Source of the DNA: DASSBR01 sp035688265
Lineage (GTDB): Bacteria > Pseudomonadota > Gammaproteobacteria > Natronospirales > DASSBR01
Reading direction: 5' to 3'
Length of the DNA: 51,399 nt
NCBI GenBank assembly: GCA_035688265.1
Contig: DASSNE010000059.1
Span: forward strand, 1-51,399
The notes under the pieces are model-generated. The model was not told where the DNA came from. It was given only the letters and a program-made list of their open reading frames with translations, and did not search any database. A program made the position numbers and the translations under genes. Shown here piece after piece: positions 24,378 to 33,513 of the stretch. Positions within the stretch are counted from its first letter, which is position 1. The number at the start of each line of letters is the position of its first letter.

Positions 24378-26276
24378 ATGTGCGGTATCAGCGGCATCGT
24401 GACTTCACCCGGCGCGCGCGGCGCGTCGCTGGGCGAGCTTGTCAGCCGGATGATTCCGCATCTCGCGCATCGCGGCCCCGACGACCGCGGCATCTGGGCC
24501 GACAGCCGCTCGGGTGTGGCGCTTGGACATCGCCGCCTGTCGATCATCGACCGGTCTGCGGCCGGGCACCAGCCGATGCTGTCGCGTTGCGGCCGCTACT
24601 TGCTCGTCTATAACGGCGAAATCTACAATTTCCGCCAGTTGCGTCGCGAGCTGGAAGCCGCTGGCGAGACGTTTACCAGCCATACCGATACCGAGGTTCT
24701 GCTTGCAGCGATCGTGCATTTTGGCCTCGAGCCGGCGTTGCGGCGCCTGGTCGGCATGTTCGCGTTCGGCCTTTGGGACCGGCGCGAGCGGACCCTGTAC
24801 CTTGCCCGCGACCGGATGGGGCAAAAGCCGTTGTATTACGGCCGCATCGACGACCGGTTCCTGTTCATGTCCGAGCTGAAAGCGCTCGCCGGGCTGCACG
24901 TGCCGTTGCCGGCTATCGATGACAACGCGCTGCATGGCTTTTTGCGTTACGGCTATGTGCCGGGTCCCGGCACCATCTACCGCGGCTTTTCGAAGCTGCC
25001 GGCCGGGGCCTATCTGCGCGTGCGCGCGAACGAGGAGCCGCTGCTGCGCGTCTGGTGGTCGGTGGTCGACGCCGCGCGCAACGGCCGCTCATCACCCATC
25101 GACCGTGCCGACGAGGCGGCCGCGGCGCTCAACGACACGCTCAGGACGGCCGTCGGAGACCGGCTGGTCGCAGATGTCCCGCTGGGCGTGTTTCTGTCCG
25201 GCGGCATCGATTCGTCGCTCGTGGCGGCGCTGGCGCAGGCGCAATCATCCCGGCCGGTCAAGACGTTCTCGATCGGCTTCGACGATCCCCATTTCGATGA
25301 AGCGCATTATGCGCGTGCAGTTGCCGCGCATCTGGGCACGGAACATACCGAACTGACGGTGGGGCCGGACGATGTGCTCGAGGCCGTGCCGCAGATGGCG
25401 GACGTTTATGACGAGCCGTTCGCCGACAATTCGCAGGTGCCGACCTGGCTGCTGTGCACGCTGGCGCGCCGCCACGTCACAGCGGCGCTGACCGGCGACG
25501 GCGGTGATGAACTGTTTTTCGGCTACCGCCGTTATTTCCGCGCGCGGCGCGTCGCGCTGTGGTGGCCGTTCGTGCCGCGCCTGCTCAAATCCGGCCTTGC
25601 TCATTACATCGACGACGCCGGCAACGAAGGCCGCCGGCAACGGCTCGTCGCGGACCTGGCGGCAGCCTCGCCGCTCGCGATGTACCGCAACCGTGTTACC
25701 AAATGGCAGCACCCGGAGGCCGTGCTGGTCCATCCCGGCGTGGCCGTTGAAGCAATCGCGCCGGTGAGTGGAAAACTGGGCTTTGAAGCCGAGATGCTGC
25801 TGTTCGATCAGCGCCAGGGCCTCGCCGACGGGATGCTGGTGAAGGTCGATCGCGCCAGCATGGCCGCGGGTCTCGAAGCGCGCGCGCCGCTGCTCGATCA
25901 TCGCGTGGTGGAGCTGGCCTGGCGGCTGCCGAAGCGCTTTCAGCATCGCAGCGGGCAGGGTAAATGGCTGCTGCGGCAGGTGTTGGCGCAGTACGTGCCG
26001 CAGACGCTGACCGATCGCCCGAAGCAGGGCTTCGGCGCACCCGTCGGCACCTGGTTGCGCTCGCCGGCATTGCGCGACTGGGCGGAAGATTTGCTGGCCC
26101 CCGCGCGGCTTGAACGGGACGGCATTTTCAACGCGCCGCCGATCCGCTCGATGTGGGCCGACCTGCAAAAGGGCGACGGGCGCTGGCGTCTGCACTTGTG
26201 GTATGTGCTGATGTTCCAGGCGTGGTACGCGGCACAGCGCGCGCGGAGTCGTATCAGTTCGATGGCGGCGGCATGA
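24378..26276 (+). CDS. asnB: asparagine synthetase (glutamine-hydrolysing)
   Basis: 632 aa, the size of the long bacterial AsnB type. It uses glutamine, ATP and aspartate to make asparagine, or it amidates another carboxylate. The N-terminal glutaminase has the nucleophile Cys2 (MCGISGIV), HRGPDDRG and YNGEIYNFRQLRREL. The synthetase domain has the PP-loop LSGGIDSS (about 273-280), TGDGGDELFFGYRRY and VKVDRASMAAGLEARAPLLDH. All motifs look intact. The stop overlaps the ATG of the efflux outer-membrane gene (ATGA), an unusual partner. No precursor peptide or other tailoring gene is nearby, so plain asparagine synthesis is the default call. Confidence 0.93.
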   Translation: MCGISGIVTSPGARGASLGELVSRMIPHLAHRGPDDRGIWADSRSGVALGHRRLSIIDRSAAGHQPMLSRCGRYLLVYNGEIYNFRQLRRELEAAGETFTSHTDTEVLLAAIVHFGLEPALRRLVGMFAFGLWDRRERTLYLARDRMGQKPLYYGRIDDRFLFMSELKALAGLHVPLPAIDDNALHGFLRYGYVPGPGTIYRGFSKLPAGAYLRVRANEEPLLRVWWSVVDAARNGRSSPIDRADEAAAALNDTLRTAVGDRLVADVPLGVFLSGGIDSSLVAALAQAQSSRPVKTFSIGFDDPHFDEAHYARAVAAHLGTEHTELTVGPDDVLEAVPQMADVYDEPFADNSQVPTWLLCTLARRHVTAALTGDGGDELFFGYRRYFRARRVALWWPFVPRLLKSGLAHYIDDAGNEGRRQRLVADLAAASPLAMYRNRVTKWQHPEAVLVHPGVAVEAIAPVSGKLGFEAEMLLFDQRQGLADGMLVKVDRASMAAGLEARAPLLDHRVVELAWRLPKRFQHRSGQGKWLLRQVLAQYVPQTLTDRPKQGFGAPVGTWLRSPALRDWAEDLLAPARLERDGIFNAPPIRSMWADLQKGDGRWRLHLWYVLMFQAWYAAQRARSRISSMAAA

Positions 26277-27643
26277 AGCGTGCCGCCGCTGCAATCGGCG
26301 CCGCGTCGGCGTTGCTGGCCGGCTGCGCAACCTATCATCCGCTGCCGCTGCCGACGGCGCCGGATTCGAAACATTCGGTCGCGGAACTCACGGTGCCTGC
26401 CGCGCGCCTGCAGTTGCCGGGACTGTCGCCGCACAAGTTCGATGCGACTGACGGACTCGATCCGTTCGAACTGGCGACGCTTGCGGTGATCAATGATCCG
26501 CAACTCAGGGCCGAGCGGGCGCAGGCCGACGTCGCGCACGCGCAGTTGTTCAATGCGAAACTGCTGCCGGATCCGCAAGTCGGTTTGAGCTACGCGAAGA
26601 CAACCACAACGGAAACGCCGGCCACAGGGCCGTTGACCAATGAATGGAACGCGTCGCTGAGCGAGCAGATCAACGAGCTGGTCAGCCGCGGCGCGACGAT
26701 CAGCGGAGAGCGCGCGGCGCTGCAGCAAGTGAACCTGCAGATTCTGTGGAAGGAATGGCAGGTCGCGCAGCAGGCGCGCCAGCTTTTTATCGAGAAGCGC
26801 GGCAACGAGCGACTGCTCAAGATCGTGGTGGCGACACGCAAGGCGGAAATGAAGCGCCTCGACCGTGCCCGCCAGGCACTCGCGAAACATGACGTCACTC
26901 TCGATACCTACGGCAGCGATCTGGCCGTGCTGCTGAACACGCGTGCGCAGGAACGCGGCATTCGCGATCAGCTCAACACGATCGACCACAACCTCGATCG
27001 CCTGTTGGGCCTGGCGCCCGACACGCCGCTCAAGCTGACCGGCAAAATTCCGGCAACGCCGCCGGATGCGGAAACCTATCGGCAGGCGGTGCAGCATCTC
27101 GCGACGCGCCGACCCGATTTGCTCGCGCTCACTGCCGGCTACAAGAGCCAGGATGCAGCGGTGCGCAAGGCGATCCTGGAGCAGTTTCCATCGCTCAGCA
27201 TCGGTATCAACCGCGCCCGGGACAACTCCGATATTTACTCGACCGGCTTCAGTATTTCGCTGAACCTGCCTTTTCTGAACGGCAATCGCGGCCAGATCGC
27301 GATCGCCCGCGCGACGCGCAAACAACTGCACGCGGACTACCAGGCGCGCCTGGATGAAGCGCGTGGCAGTGCCGACGAACTGTGGGACAGCATCCGGCTG
27401 ATGCGCACCGAACTTGACCACCTCGACCAGTCGCTGCCGGAATTGCGCAGGACCGCTGCCGCCGCGAAGCGCGCATTTGCCGCCGGCAACTTCAGTGCGG
27501 CAAGTTTCTTCAACCTGCAAAGCACGCTGCTTTCGAGCGAGGCCGCGCGCGAGAATCTGGTCGTGAATCTGGGAAGGTCGCTGGTGGCTCTGCAAACGAT
27601 GCTGGGCTACCCGTTCCTGGCCGACACGGGGAACGGGTCATGA
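26273..27643 (+). CDS. outer-membrane efflux lipoprotein, TolC/NodT family
   Basis: 456 aa from the ATG overlapping asnB. Residues 1-18 are a lipoprotein signal with lipobox LAGC (Cys18), as in CusC/NodT-type outer-membrane factors. Two repeated helical halves are visible (PFELATLAVINDPQLRAERA and YRQAVQHLATRRPDLLALTA), each leading into coiled-coil tunnel helices, and SISLNLPFLNGNRGQIAIA is a typical outer-membrane efflux protein strand. It should form the outer-membrane duct for the adaptor and pump encoded next. The stop overlaps the adaptor ATG. Confidence 0.9.
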   Translation: MKRAAAAIGAASALLAGCATYHPLPLPTAPDSKHSVAELTVPAARLQLPGLSPHKFDATDGLDPFELATLAVINDPQLRAERAQADVAHAQLFNAKLLPDPQVGLSYAKTTTTETPATGPLTNEWNASLSEQINELVSRGATISGERAALQQVNLQILWKEWQVAQQARQLFIEKRGNERLLKIVVATRKAEMKRLDRARQALAKHDVTLDTYGSDLAVLLNTRAQERGIRDQLNTIDHNLDRLLGLAPDTPLKLTGKIPATPPDAETYRQAVQHLATRRPDLLALTAGYKSQDAAVRKAILEQFPSLSIGINRARDNSDIYSTGFSISLNLPFLNGNRGQIAIARATRKQLHADYQARLDEARGSADELWDSIRLMRTELDHLDQSLPELRRTAAAAKRAFAAGNFSAASFFNLQSTLLSSEAARENLVVNLGRSLVALQTMLGYPFLADTGNGS

Positions 27644-28707
27644 TGTACAAGGCGGGTTTGCTTTTATTGTGCGTGCCATTGCTGTTGAGCACCGCCACGG
27701 TTGCGCACGCAGACGACACGGGCCAGCCGCAACCAAGCGTGCTGGTCAAGACGATCACGCTCAAGCCCCGCAAGCTGACTGATACGATAATTGCGTACGG
27801 CCGCGTCGAACCTGATCCCGCCGCCGTTCAAGGCATCAGCGTCGCGCACAGCGGCCGCGTGGAGGCGTTGCTGGTCGCCGTCGGGCAGACGGTCGACGCG
27901 GGGCAGGCATTACTGAAACTCGCGGCGAGCCCGCAGGCGCGGCTGGCCTATTCGCAGGCTACGGCACAGCTTGAATATGCGAAGCAGAATCTGGCGCACG
28001 TGAAAGCGCTGTATGCACAGCAACTCGCGACCAACGACGAACTGGCGGCAGCCAAAAAGCAACTGGCCACCGCGAAGGCTGAACTGGCTGCGGCGAAAGC
28101 GCAGGGCAGCGACCAGTCAGCTGCCGTCATTCGCGCGCCATTTCACGGTGTCGTCGGTGCGATTAAAGTGTCGCCGGGCGATCGTGTGGCGGCGGATACG
28201 GTGCTGCTGACATTGTTCAACCCGGCCCGCTTGCGCGTGCCACTGGGCGTATCGCCGACCGATCTTGCCCGCCTCAAACCGGGGCTGCCGGTGACGCTGG
28301 CGCCGGTATTCGATGATTCGCTCAATGTCGCCGCGCACCTGGATCAGCTGCAGGCTATCGTCAATCCGAACACGCACCTGATGGACGCGCTCGTCGCGCT
28401 GAAGGGCGAGCAGGCCGATGGCCTCAAACCCGGCATGTGGGTCAGAGGCCTGATCGCGGTGCGCGAAGCCAGCGAACTCGCCGTGCCGCGGCAGGCGGTG
28501 TTGCGCGACACGCGGGGCAGCTACATTTTCGTCATCACGCACAACAAGGCACGGCAGGTGTACGTTCAGACCGATTTCGCCGGTAGCGCGGCTGGAAGCT
28601 GGATTGGTGTGCGGGCGACAGGACTGCAGCCGGGCGACACCGTGGTAGTCCTGGGGAATTACGAACTGCACGACGGAATGACGGTACGGGAGCAGGCAGC
28701 CCAGTGA
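27640..28707 (+). CDS. RND efflux periplasmic adaptor (membrane fusion protein)
   Basis: 355 aa. A signal peptide spans about 1-24, then the barrel-sandwich (lipoyl) halves GRVEALLVAVGQTVDAGQAL and RAPFHGVVGAIKVSPGDRVA flank a helical hairpin rich in Ala, Lys and Gln (AAKKQLATAKAELAAAK). A C-terminal beta-barrel and membrane-proximal domain follows (GLKPGMWVRGLIAV). Family: HlyD/CusB-like adaptor linking the pump to the outer-membrane duct. It overlaps its neighbours by 4 bases on each side. Confidence 0.92.
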   Translation: MMYKAGLLLLCVPLLLSTATVAHADDTGQPQPSVLVKTITLKPRKLTDTIIAYGRVEPDPAAVQGISVAHSGRVEALLVAVGQTVDAGQALLKLAASPQARLAYSQATAQLEYAKQNLAHVKALYAQQLATNDELAAAKKQLATAKAELAAAKAQGSDQSAAVIRAPFHGVVGAIKVSPGDRVAADTVLLTLFNPARLRVPLGVSPTDLARLKPGLPVTLAPVFDDSLNVAAHLDQLQAIVNPNTHLMDALVALKGEQADGLKPGMWVRGLIAVREASELAVPRQAVLRDTRGSYIFVITHNKARQVYVQTDFAGSAAGSWIGVRATGLQPGDTVVVLGNYELHDGMTVREQAAQ

Positions 28708-31700
28708 GTGCCGTTGCGTGGGCTCGACGCCATGCACGGTCGGTTCTGTTTCTCACGGCGATTCTTGCCATCGGCGGTGGGTTCAGCGCGTTCAACATGC
28801 CGGTGTCGTTGTTCCCGCGAATCTCTTTTCCGCGTATTCGCATCGAGTTGAGCGCCGGCGAACGGCCGGCGACGCAAATGGAATTGCTGGTCACGCGGCC
28901 GATGGAAATCGCGGTGCGCAGCGTGCCGGGCGTGCGTGCTATTCACTCGACCACCAGCCGCGGCACGACCGACATCATCGCCGATTTCGGCTGGGGCACT
29001 GACATGACATCGGCCATGCTGCGCGTCGAATCGGCGGTGTCCGAAGCGGCGCCGCAGGTGCCGTCCGACACCGCTTTCAGCGTTGCGAAGATGGAGCCGA
29101 CCACGCTGTATCCGGTGACCGCCTACAGTCTCACGTCGACCCAGGAAACGCCGGTCGAGTTGCGCGATCTCGCCTTGTACGAGCTGCGTCCGCTGCTGTC
29201 GACGATCAACGGCGTGCGGAGCGTCGGCGTGCAGGGCGGCAAGCAGGCCGAATACCAGGTCAGCATCAAGCCGGGTCGGCTTGCAGCGCTGGGCTTGTCG
29301 GTGGCCGATGTCGCCAAAGCGCTGGCGGCATCGAATGTACTCAATGCGGTCGGGCGGCTGACGGACCATTTCCAGCTTTATCTCGGCGTCGCCGACAGCC
29401 GTTTCAACAGCATCGACGATATCCGCCAGGTCATTGTCAAAACCGGCGCATCCGGCGCGGTGCGTCTCGGGCAGATCGCCACGGTGACGCTTGCGACCGT
29501 GCCGCAGTGGGTGTACATCGCGGCCGACAAGCAGCCGGCGGTGCTGCTCAACGTCTTTCAGCAGCCGGGCGGCAACACCGTTGACATCAACCGCCAGGTT
29601 GCCGCCAAACTGGCCGCGTATCGCTCACACCTTCCGCCCGACGTGCACCTCAAAAGATGGTACGACCAGAGTCAGCTCGTCAGCGCATCGGAAGGCAGCG
29701 TCCGCGATGCGATGATCATCGGCGTCGTCATTGCGGGACTGGTGCTGCTGGTGTTTCTGCGCAGCCTGAAAATTTCGGCCATCGCGATCGTTGCCGTACC
29801 GCTGGTGCTCGGGATTACGATCCTGATCCTGCGTGCGCTCAACCAGAGTTTCAATATCATGACGCTGGGCGGCATGGCGGCGGCGATCGGGCTGATCATC
29901 GACGACATGGTGGTGATGTCGGAGCACATCATCCGCCGGCTGCGCGAGCGAAAAAACGACGCGGCCGAACGGTCGGTGCTGGCAGCCGCGCGGGAGTTTA
30001 CACGGCCGCTTGCGGGCTCCTCGGCGGCGACGATCGTCATCTTTTTGCCGCTGGCGTTTCTGGGAGGCGTGACCGGCGCGTTCTTCAAGTCGCTGTCCAT
30101 CACGATGGCGAGCGCGCTGATCGTGTCGTTCGCAATGGCCTGGCTGGCCGTGCCGATCGTCGCATCCGGCTGGCTCGGCGAAAAAGATGCCACGAAAGAG
30201 GAGAGCGGGCGGATCGGTCATCGGGTCAACGCCGCCTATCGCCACCTGATGACCCGACTGCTGCGTCGTCCGCTATGGCTGCTGGCGATACTGATTCCGA
30301 TCGTGGTACTCGGTTACCTCGGTTACCGGCAGGTCGGCTCCGGTTTCCTGCCGCAAATGGACGAGGGCGGTTTCGTACTCGATTTCGTTTCCGCGCCGGG
30401 GATGTCGTTGCAGGAAACGCGGCGGCTGCTGCACCAGGTCGGGGCGATACTCGATGCCGACCCTGCCGTGGCGACCTATTCGGTGCGCGACGGCGCGCAG
30501 TTGGGCGGCGGCATTACCGAAGCCAACAGCGGCGATTTCTTCATTCAGCTCAAGCCGTTCCCGCGTCCGCCGCTGAGCGAGGTCATGGATCGAATTCGCC
30601 GGGCGGTGGAAGCGAAAGTGCCAAGTCTGGATATCGAGACCTTTCAGCTCATGGAAGACATCATCGGCGATCTGACGGCGGTGCCGGAGCCGGTGGATAT
30701 CAAGCTGTTCGGCAACGACGATCAGCAGCTGCTGGCGCTGGCGCCGAAGGTCGCCGCGGCAATCGGCAAGGTCGACGGCATCGTCGAGGTGCACAACGGT
30801 ATCGTCGTCGCCGGCAATTCGGTGAACATTCGAATCGATCGTGCCAAGGCGGCACTCGAAGGCATGACGCCCGATGCTGTCAGCAGCCAGGTGCAAGGCT
30901 ACCTGCAAGGACGCGTTGCGACACAGGTAAGACGTGGCATCAAGTTTATCGGCGTGCGGGCATGGGTGCCGAAACAGTTCCGCGATACGGTCGATCAGAT
31001 CGGCCAGTTCCTGATTCGCGCGCCGGACGGGCACGAGTTTCCGCTAAAACGCGTTGCGAAGATCGGCATCATCAAGGGCGAGCCGCAGATCACGCGCGAA
31101 GACCTCAAGCGCTACGTCGCCGTCACTGCGCGCATCAGCGGCCGTGACCTCGGTTCGACGATTGCCGCGGTCAAACAGGTGCTGCAGAAACCGGGCCTGA
31201 TTCCGGAAAATGTGTCCTACACCCTGGGCGGGCTGTACAAACAGCAGCAAATCGCGTTCGTCGGCCTGGCCAGGGTATTTGTCAGCGCATTCGCGTTGAT
31301 CTTCGTGCTGCTGCTGTTTCTCTACGAGCGTTTCAGCGTCGTGATTGCAATCATTATTGCACCGCTGCTCGCGGTGCTGGTGGTGTTTTTCGGATTGTGG
31401 ATTACCGGCATCGAACTCAACATCACCGCGATCATGGGTATGACGATGATCCTCGGCATCGTGACCGAAATCGCGATTTTTTATTTCACCGAATTTTATG
31501 AGCTCGAAAACGACCTGCCATTCGAGGAATCTCTGATTCAGGCGGGCTGGAACCGCATGCGGCCGATTTTTTTAACGACGCTGGCATTCATTCTCGCCCT
31601 CGTGCCGCTGGCGATGAACATCGGGCAGGGCGCCGCCATGCTGCAGCCGCTCGCGGTCGCGATTATCTTCGGCCTGCTCGCGCAGATGGGCCTTGTGCTG

Positions 31701-31763
31701 GTGATTATGCCGGTGATTTATTCTCTGTTTCGAAGGACGATTCGCGCAGCGGGACACGCTTAG
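28704..31763 (+). CDS. RND efflux permease
   Basis: 1019 aa, starting with GTG inside the adaptor stop. It shows the AcrB-type duplicated plan: TM1 near the N-terminus, a large periplasmic loop, TM2-6 (about 333-495), TM7, a second loop and TM8-12 (about 855-1010). The TM4 proton-relay pair Asp400-Asp401 is in GLIIDDMVVMSEH, and FLGGVTGAFFKSLSITM is a conserved helix. The Asp-Asp pair argues for proton-driven export of organic compounds more than the heavy-metal type, although the lipoprotein duct is CusC-like. The substrate is unknown. Its last bases overlap the convergent porin gene by 4 bases. Confidence 0.92.
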   Translation: MSAVAWARRHARSVLFLTAILAIGGGFSAFNMPVSLFPRISFPRIRIELSAGERPATQMELLVTRPMEIAVRSVPGVRAIHSTTSRGTTDIIADFGWGTDMTSAMLRVESAVSEAAPQVPSDTAFSVAKMEPTTLYPVTAYSLTSTQETPVELRDLALYELRPLLSTINGVRSVGVQGGKQAEYQVSIKPGRLAALGLSVADVAKALAASNVLNAVGRLTDHFQLYLGVADSRFNSIDDIRQVIVKTGASGAVRLGQIATVTLATVPQWVYIAADKQPAVLLNVFQQPGGNTVDINRQVAAKLAAYRSHLPPDVHLKRWYDQSQLVSASEGSVRDAMIIGVVIAGLVLLVFLRSLKISAIAIVAVPLVLGITILILRALNQSFNIMTLGGMAAAIGLIIDDMVVMSEHIIRRLRERKNDAAERSVLAAAREFTRPLAGSSAATIVIFLPLAFLGGVTGAFFKSLSITMASALIVSFAMAWLAVPIVASGWLGEKDATKEESGRIGHRVNAAYRHLMTRLLRRPLWLLAILIPIVVLGYLGYRQVGSGFLPQMDEGGFVLDFVSAPGMSLQETRRLLHQVGAILDADPAVATYSVRDGAQLGGGITEANSGDFFIQLKPFPRPPLSEVMDRIRRAVEAKVPSLDIETFQLMEDIIGDLTAVPEPVDIKLFGNDDQQLLALAPKVAAAIGKVDGIVEVHNGIVVAGNSVNIRIDRAKAALEGMTPDAVSSQVQGYLQGRVATQVRRGIKFIGVRAWVPKQFRDTVDQIGQFLIRAPDGHEFPLKRVAKIGIIKGEPQITREDLKRYVAVTARISGRDLGSTIAAVKQVLQKPGLIPENVSYTLGGLYKQQQIAFVGLARVFVSAFALIFVLLLFLYERFSVVIAIIIAPLLAVLVVFFGLWITGIELNITAIMGMTMILGIVTEIAIFYFTEFYELENDLPFEESLIQAGWNRMRPIFLTTLAFILALVPLAMNIGQGAAMLQPLAVAIIFGLLAQMGLVLVIMPVIYSLFRRTIRAAGHA

Positions 31764-32776
31764 AATGCTACTTTAGCCGCGACGCCAATCTCCGCTGTTT
31801 TCAGCTGGCTGCTATTGCTGCTCCGCGTCTCGTGCTTGTAGACCAGCGCGATGTCGAAATTCGTGCGTGCCTGCCACGCGACGCCGAAATTGTAATATTC
31901 GTCCGCGAGGGACGGATCGAGGCTCCTGCTCAGGTTGGCGCGATCGTAGCGGCCAAAGACGCTCAGGTTCCGCCCGACTGCAAAGCTTGCAAAGACGGAA
32001 TAGCCGTTGGCGGAATCGGGCATCGCTGACGTCACATCGTTCCAGTTGCTCGCACGAAAATATTCGGCGCCGATTCGCAACGCCTTTTGCACGTAGGCCG
32101 CCAGCGCATCGACGCGCTTTGCCGTGTGATTCGCCGGCGCATCGGCGAAATCCATGCCGCGATGGCCGCTATAACCGCCCAAAGCGAAGATCAGCCCTTC
32201 GACCGGTTGCACACTGACGCGCGCGGCGACATCCATGCCGTGGCTGCGCGTCGGGTTCTTGTAACCGCCGCCATTGACCAGTGCCGTCTGGTAGCTGAGG
32301 ATGCCGGCGGTCTCGCCACCCAGATGCACGCCCCAGTCGTAGGAGTTGCCGAAATCCAGCCGATCGACGATCACTTTCTCGACGTAGCGATAGCCATAGA
32401 TATGCTCTACGAACGGAATCCACGGCATCGCCACGGAGCCGGCGCGAAATATGGCAGCGGGGCTGAAGTTCGCCTGAACGTAAGCTTTCTTGACGTAAAC
32501 CTGCGTTTCGCCATCCTGCCGCTTATAGTTGAAATCAGCCGTAATATCGGCTGACCAGGTATCGTCGAAGATGTGCTCAGCACCCAGGTAGAACCGCTTG
32601 ACGTCGAGACCGTAACCCGACAGGTTCGTATCCTGCCCGTCCTGCTGCTGTTCCAGCCAGCTGAAGTCGGTGAACATTTCCCCGTGAACAGTCGTGGAAT
32701 CTGCCAGCGCCGGGAAGCTGGAGCCGGCGGCCATGGTCAAGGCTGCCGCGAAGGCAACCGCTTTTTTGTCTGTCAT
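31760..32776 (-). CDS. outer-membrane porin, OprO/OprP-like, in the pho operon
   Basis: 338 aa. A signal peptide (about 1-25, ending ALA then DSTTVHGEMFTDFSW) leads into alternating aromatic/polar beta strands (FYLGAEHIFDDTWSADITAD, VYVKKAYVQANF, ALRIGAEYFRASNW, FGRYDRANLS), ending in phenylalanine (AAKVAF) as outer-membrane barrels do. It resembles phosphate-selective porin O/P or general porin families; anion selectivity is an inference from its place behind phoBR. It overlaps the phoR stop by 4 bases (ATGA) and overlaps the convergent RND gene by 4 bases. Confidence 0.78.
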   Translation of the reverse strand: MTDKKAVAFAAALTMAAGSSFPALADSTTVHGEMFTDFSWLEQQQDGQDTNLSGYGLDVKRFYLGAEHIFDDTWSADITADFNYKRQDGETQVYVKKAYVQANFSPAAIFRAGSVAMPWIPFVEHIYGYRYVEKVIVDRLDFGNSYDWGVHLGGETAGILSYQTALVNGGGYKNPTRSHGMDVAARVSVQPVEGLIFALGGYSGHRGMDFADAPANHTAKRVDALAAYVQKALRIGAEYFRASNWNDVTSAMPDSANGYSVFASFAVGRNLSVFGRYDRANLSRSLDPSLADEYYNFGVAWQARTNFDIALVYKHETRSSNSSQLKTAEIGVAAKVAF

Positions 32777-33513
32777 CGATCCTCAAAAATACGTTCAGGT
32801 GGAAATCGGCAACTGAAAACAGTACCGGCGCCCGGCTGGCTCTCGATGTCCAGGCGGCTGTCGTGGCGTTCAAGCGCGTGCTTGACGATGGCAAGCCCCA
32901 GGCCGGTGCCGCCTGTTGCGCGTGAGCGAGCGACGTTGACCCGATAGAAGCGCTCCGTCAGGCGCGGAATGTCCTCGGCTGGAATGCCTTGCCCATTATC
33001 GCGAACTTCGAAGACGGCCTGGCTGTCCTGACGATGCCAGCTCACTTCGACGCGCGTACCCGGAGGAGTGTGTTGTATTGCGTTGAACACGAGGTTCGAA
33101 AAAGCATTTTCAAGTTCGGCAGCCTGGCCGCGCAAACCCACGTCGTCCTGCACATCGATTTGAATAATGTGACTGCCTTGTGACATCGATTCGGCCTGCC
33201 GCATGATCTTGTCGATCATGATGGCAACATTTACATGCTCCTCGTTGCGCGCCGATCCCTCTACCTCCAGCCGTGCCAGTGTCAACATGTCGCCAATAAT
33301 CCGCTCCATGCGTTCCGCTTGCTGCCCCATGTTTTCGAGCGGATCGCGCCAGGGCTCAAGCGCACCGCCGGCAACGGCTTCTTCATTCATCATGTCGAGA
33401 TAACCGCGCAATACCGTCAGCGGCGTTCGCAGTTCGTGCGAGGCATTGGCGACAAAGTCGCGCCGGATCTGGTCGATACGTTCGAGATCGCTGCCGGCCC
33501 GCTTGTCAGTCAT
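32773..33513 (-). CDS. phoR: truncated PhoR: soluble phosphate-regulon histidine kinase core
   Basis: 246 aa, against about 430 for normal PhoR. It starts at the end of where the PAS domain would be (MTDKRAGSDLERIDQIRRDF) and keeps HisKA with His26 in VANASHELRTPLTVLRGY and a complete HATPase_c (NLVFNAIQHTPPGTR, VRDNGQGIP, GGTGLGLAIVKHAL). Both membrane helices, the basic linker and PAS are absent, so it should be cytosolic. The start overlaps the PhoB stop by 8 bases and no extra open frame is left over, so the deletion looks clean and old rather than a sequencing break. The porin follows by ATGA overlap. Sensing phosphate through PstSCAB/PhoU contacts would need another route. Confidence 0.85.
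   Translation of the reverse strand: MTDKRAGSDLERIDQIRRDFVANASHELRTPLTVLRGYLDMMNEEAVAGGALEPWRDPLENMGQQAERMERIIGDMLTLARLEVEGSARNEEHVNVAIMIDKIMRQAESMSQGSHIIQIDVQDDVGLRGQAAELENAFSNLVFNAIQHTPPGTRVEVSWHRQDSQAVFEVRDNGQGIPAEDIPRLTERFYRVNVARSRATGGTGLGLAIVKHALERHDSRLDIESQPGAGTVFSCRFPPERIFEDR

Noticed and set aside
24378..26276. AsnB as part of a lasso-peptide or similar biosynthetic cluster
   Set aside because: No precursor peptide, leader peptidase or other tailoring enzyme is next to it; neighbours are efflux genes.
28704..31763. Heavy-metal (CusA-type) RND assignment
   Set aside because: The TM4 segment has the Asp-Asp pair of proton-driven organic-substrate pumps, and I see no methionine-pair pattern that would support a metal pump.
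32740..33513. Similar N-termini of PhoR (MTDKRA) and the porin (MTDKKA) as sign of a duplication
   Set aside because: Only six residues agree and the sequences diverge at once; chance is sufficient.
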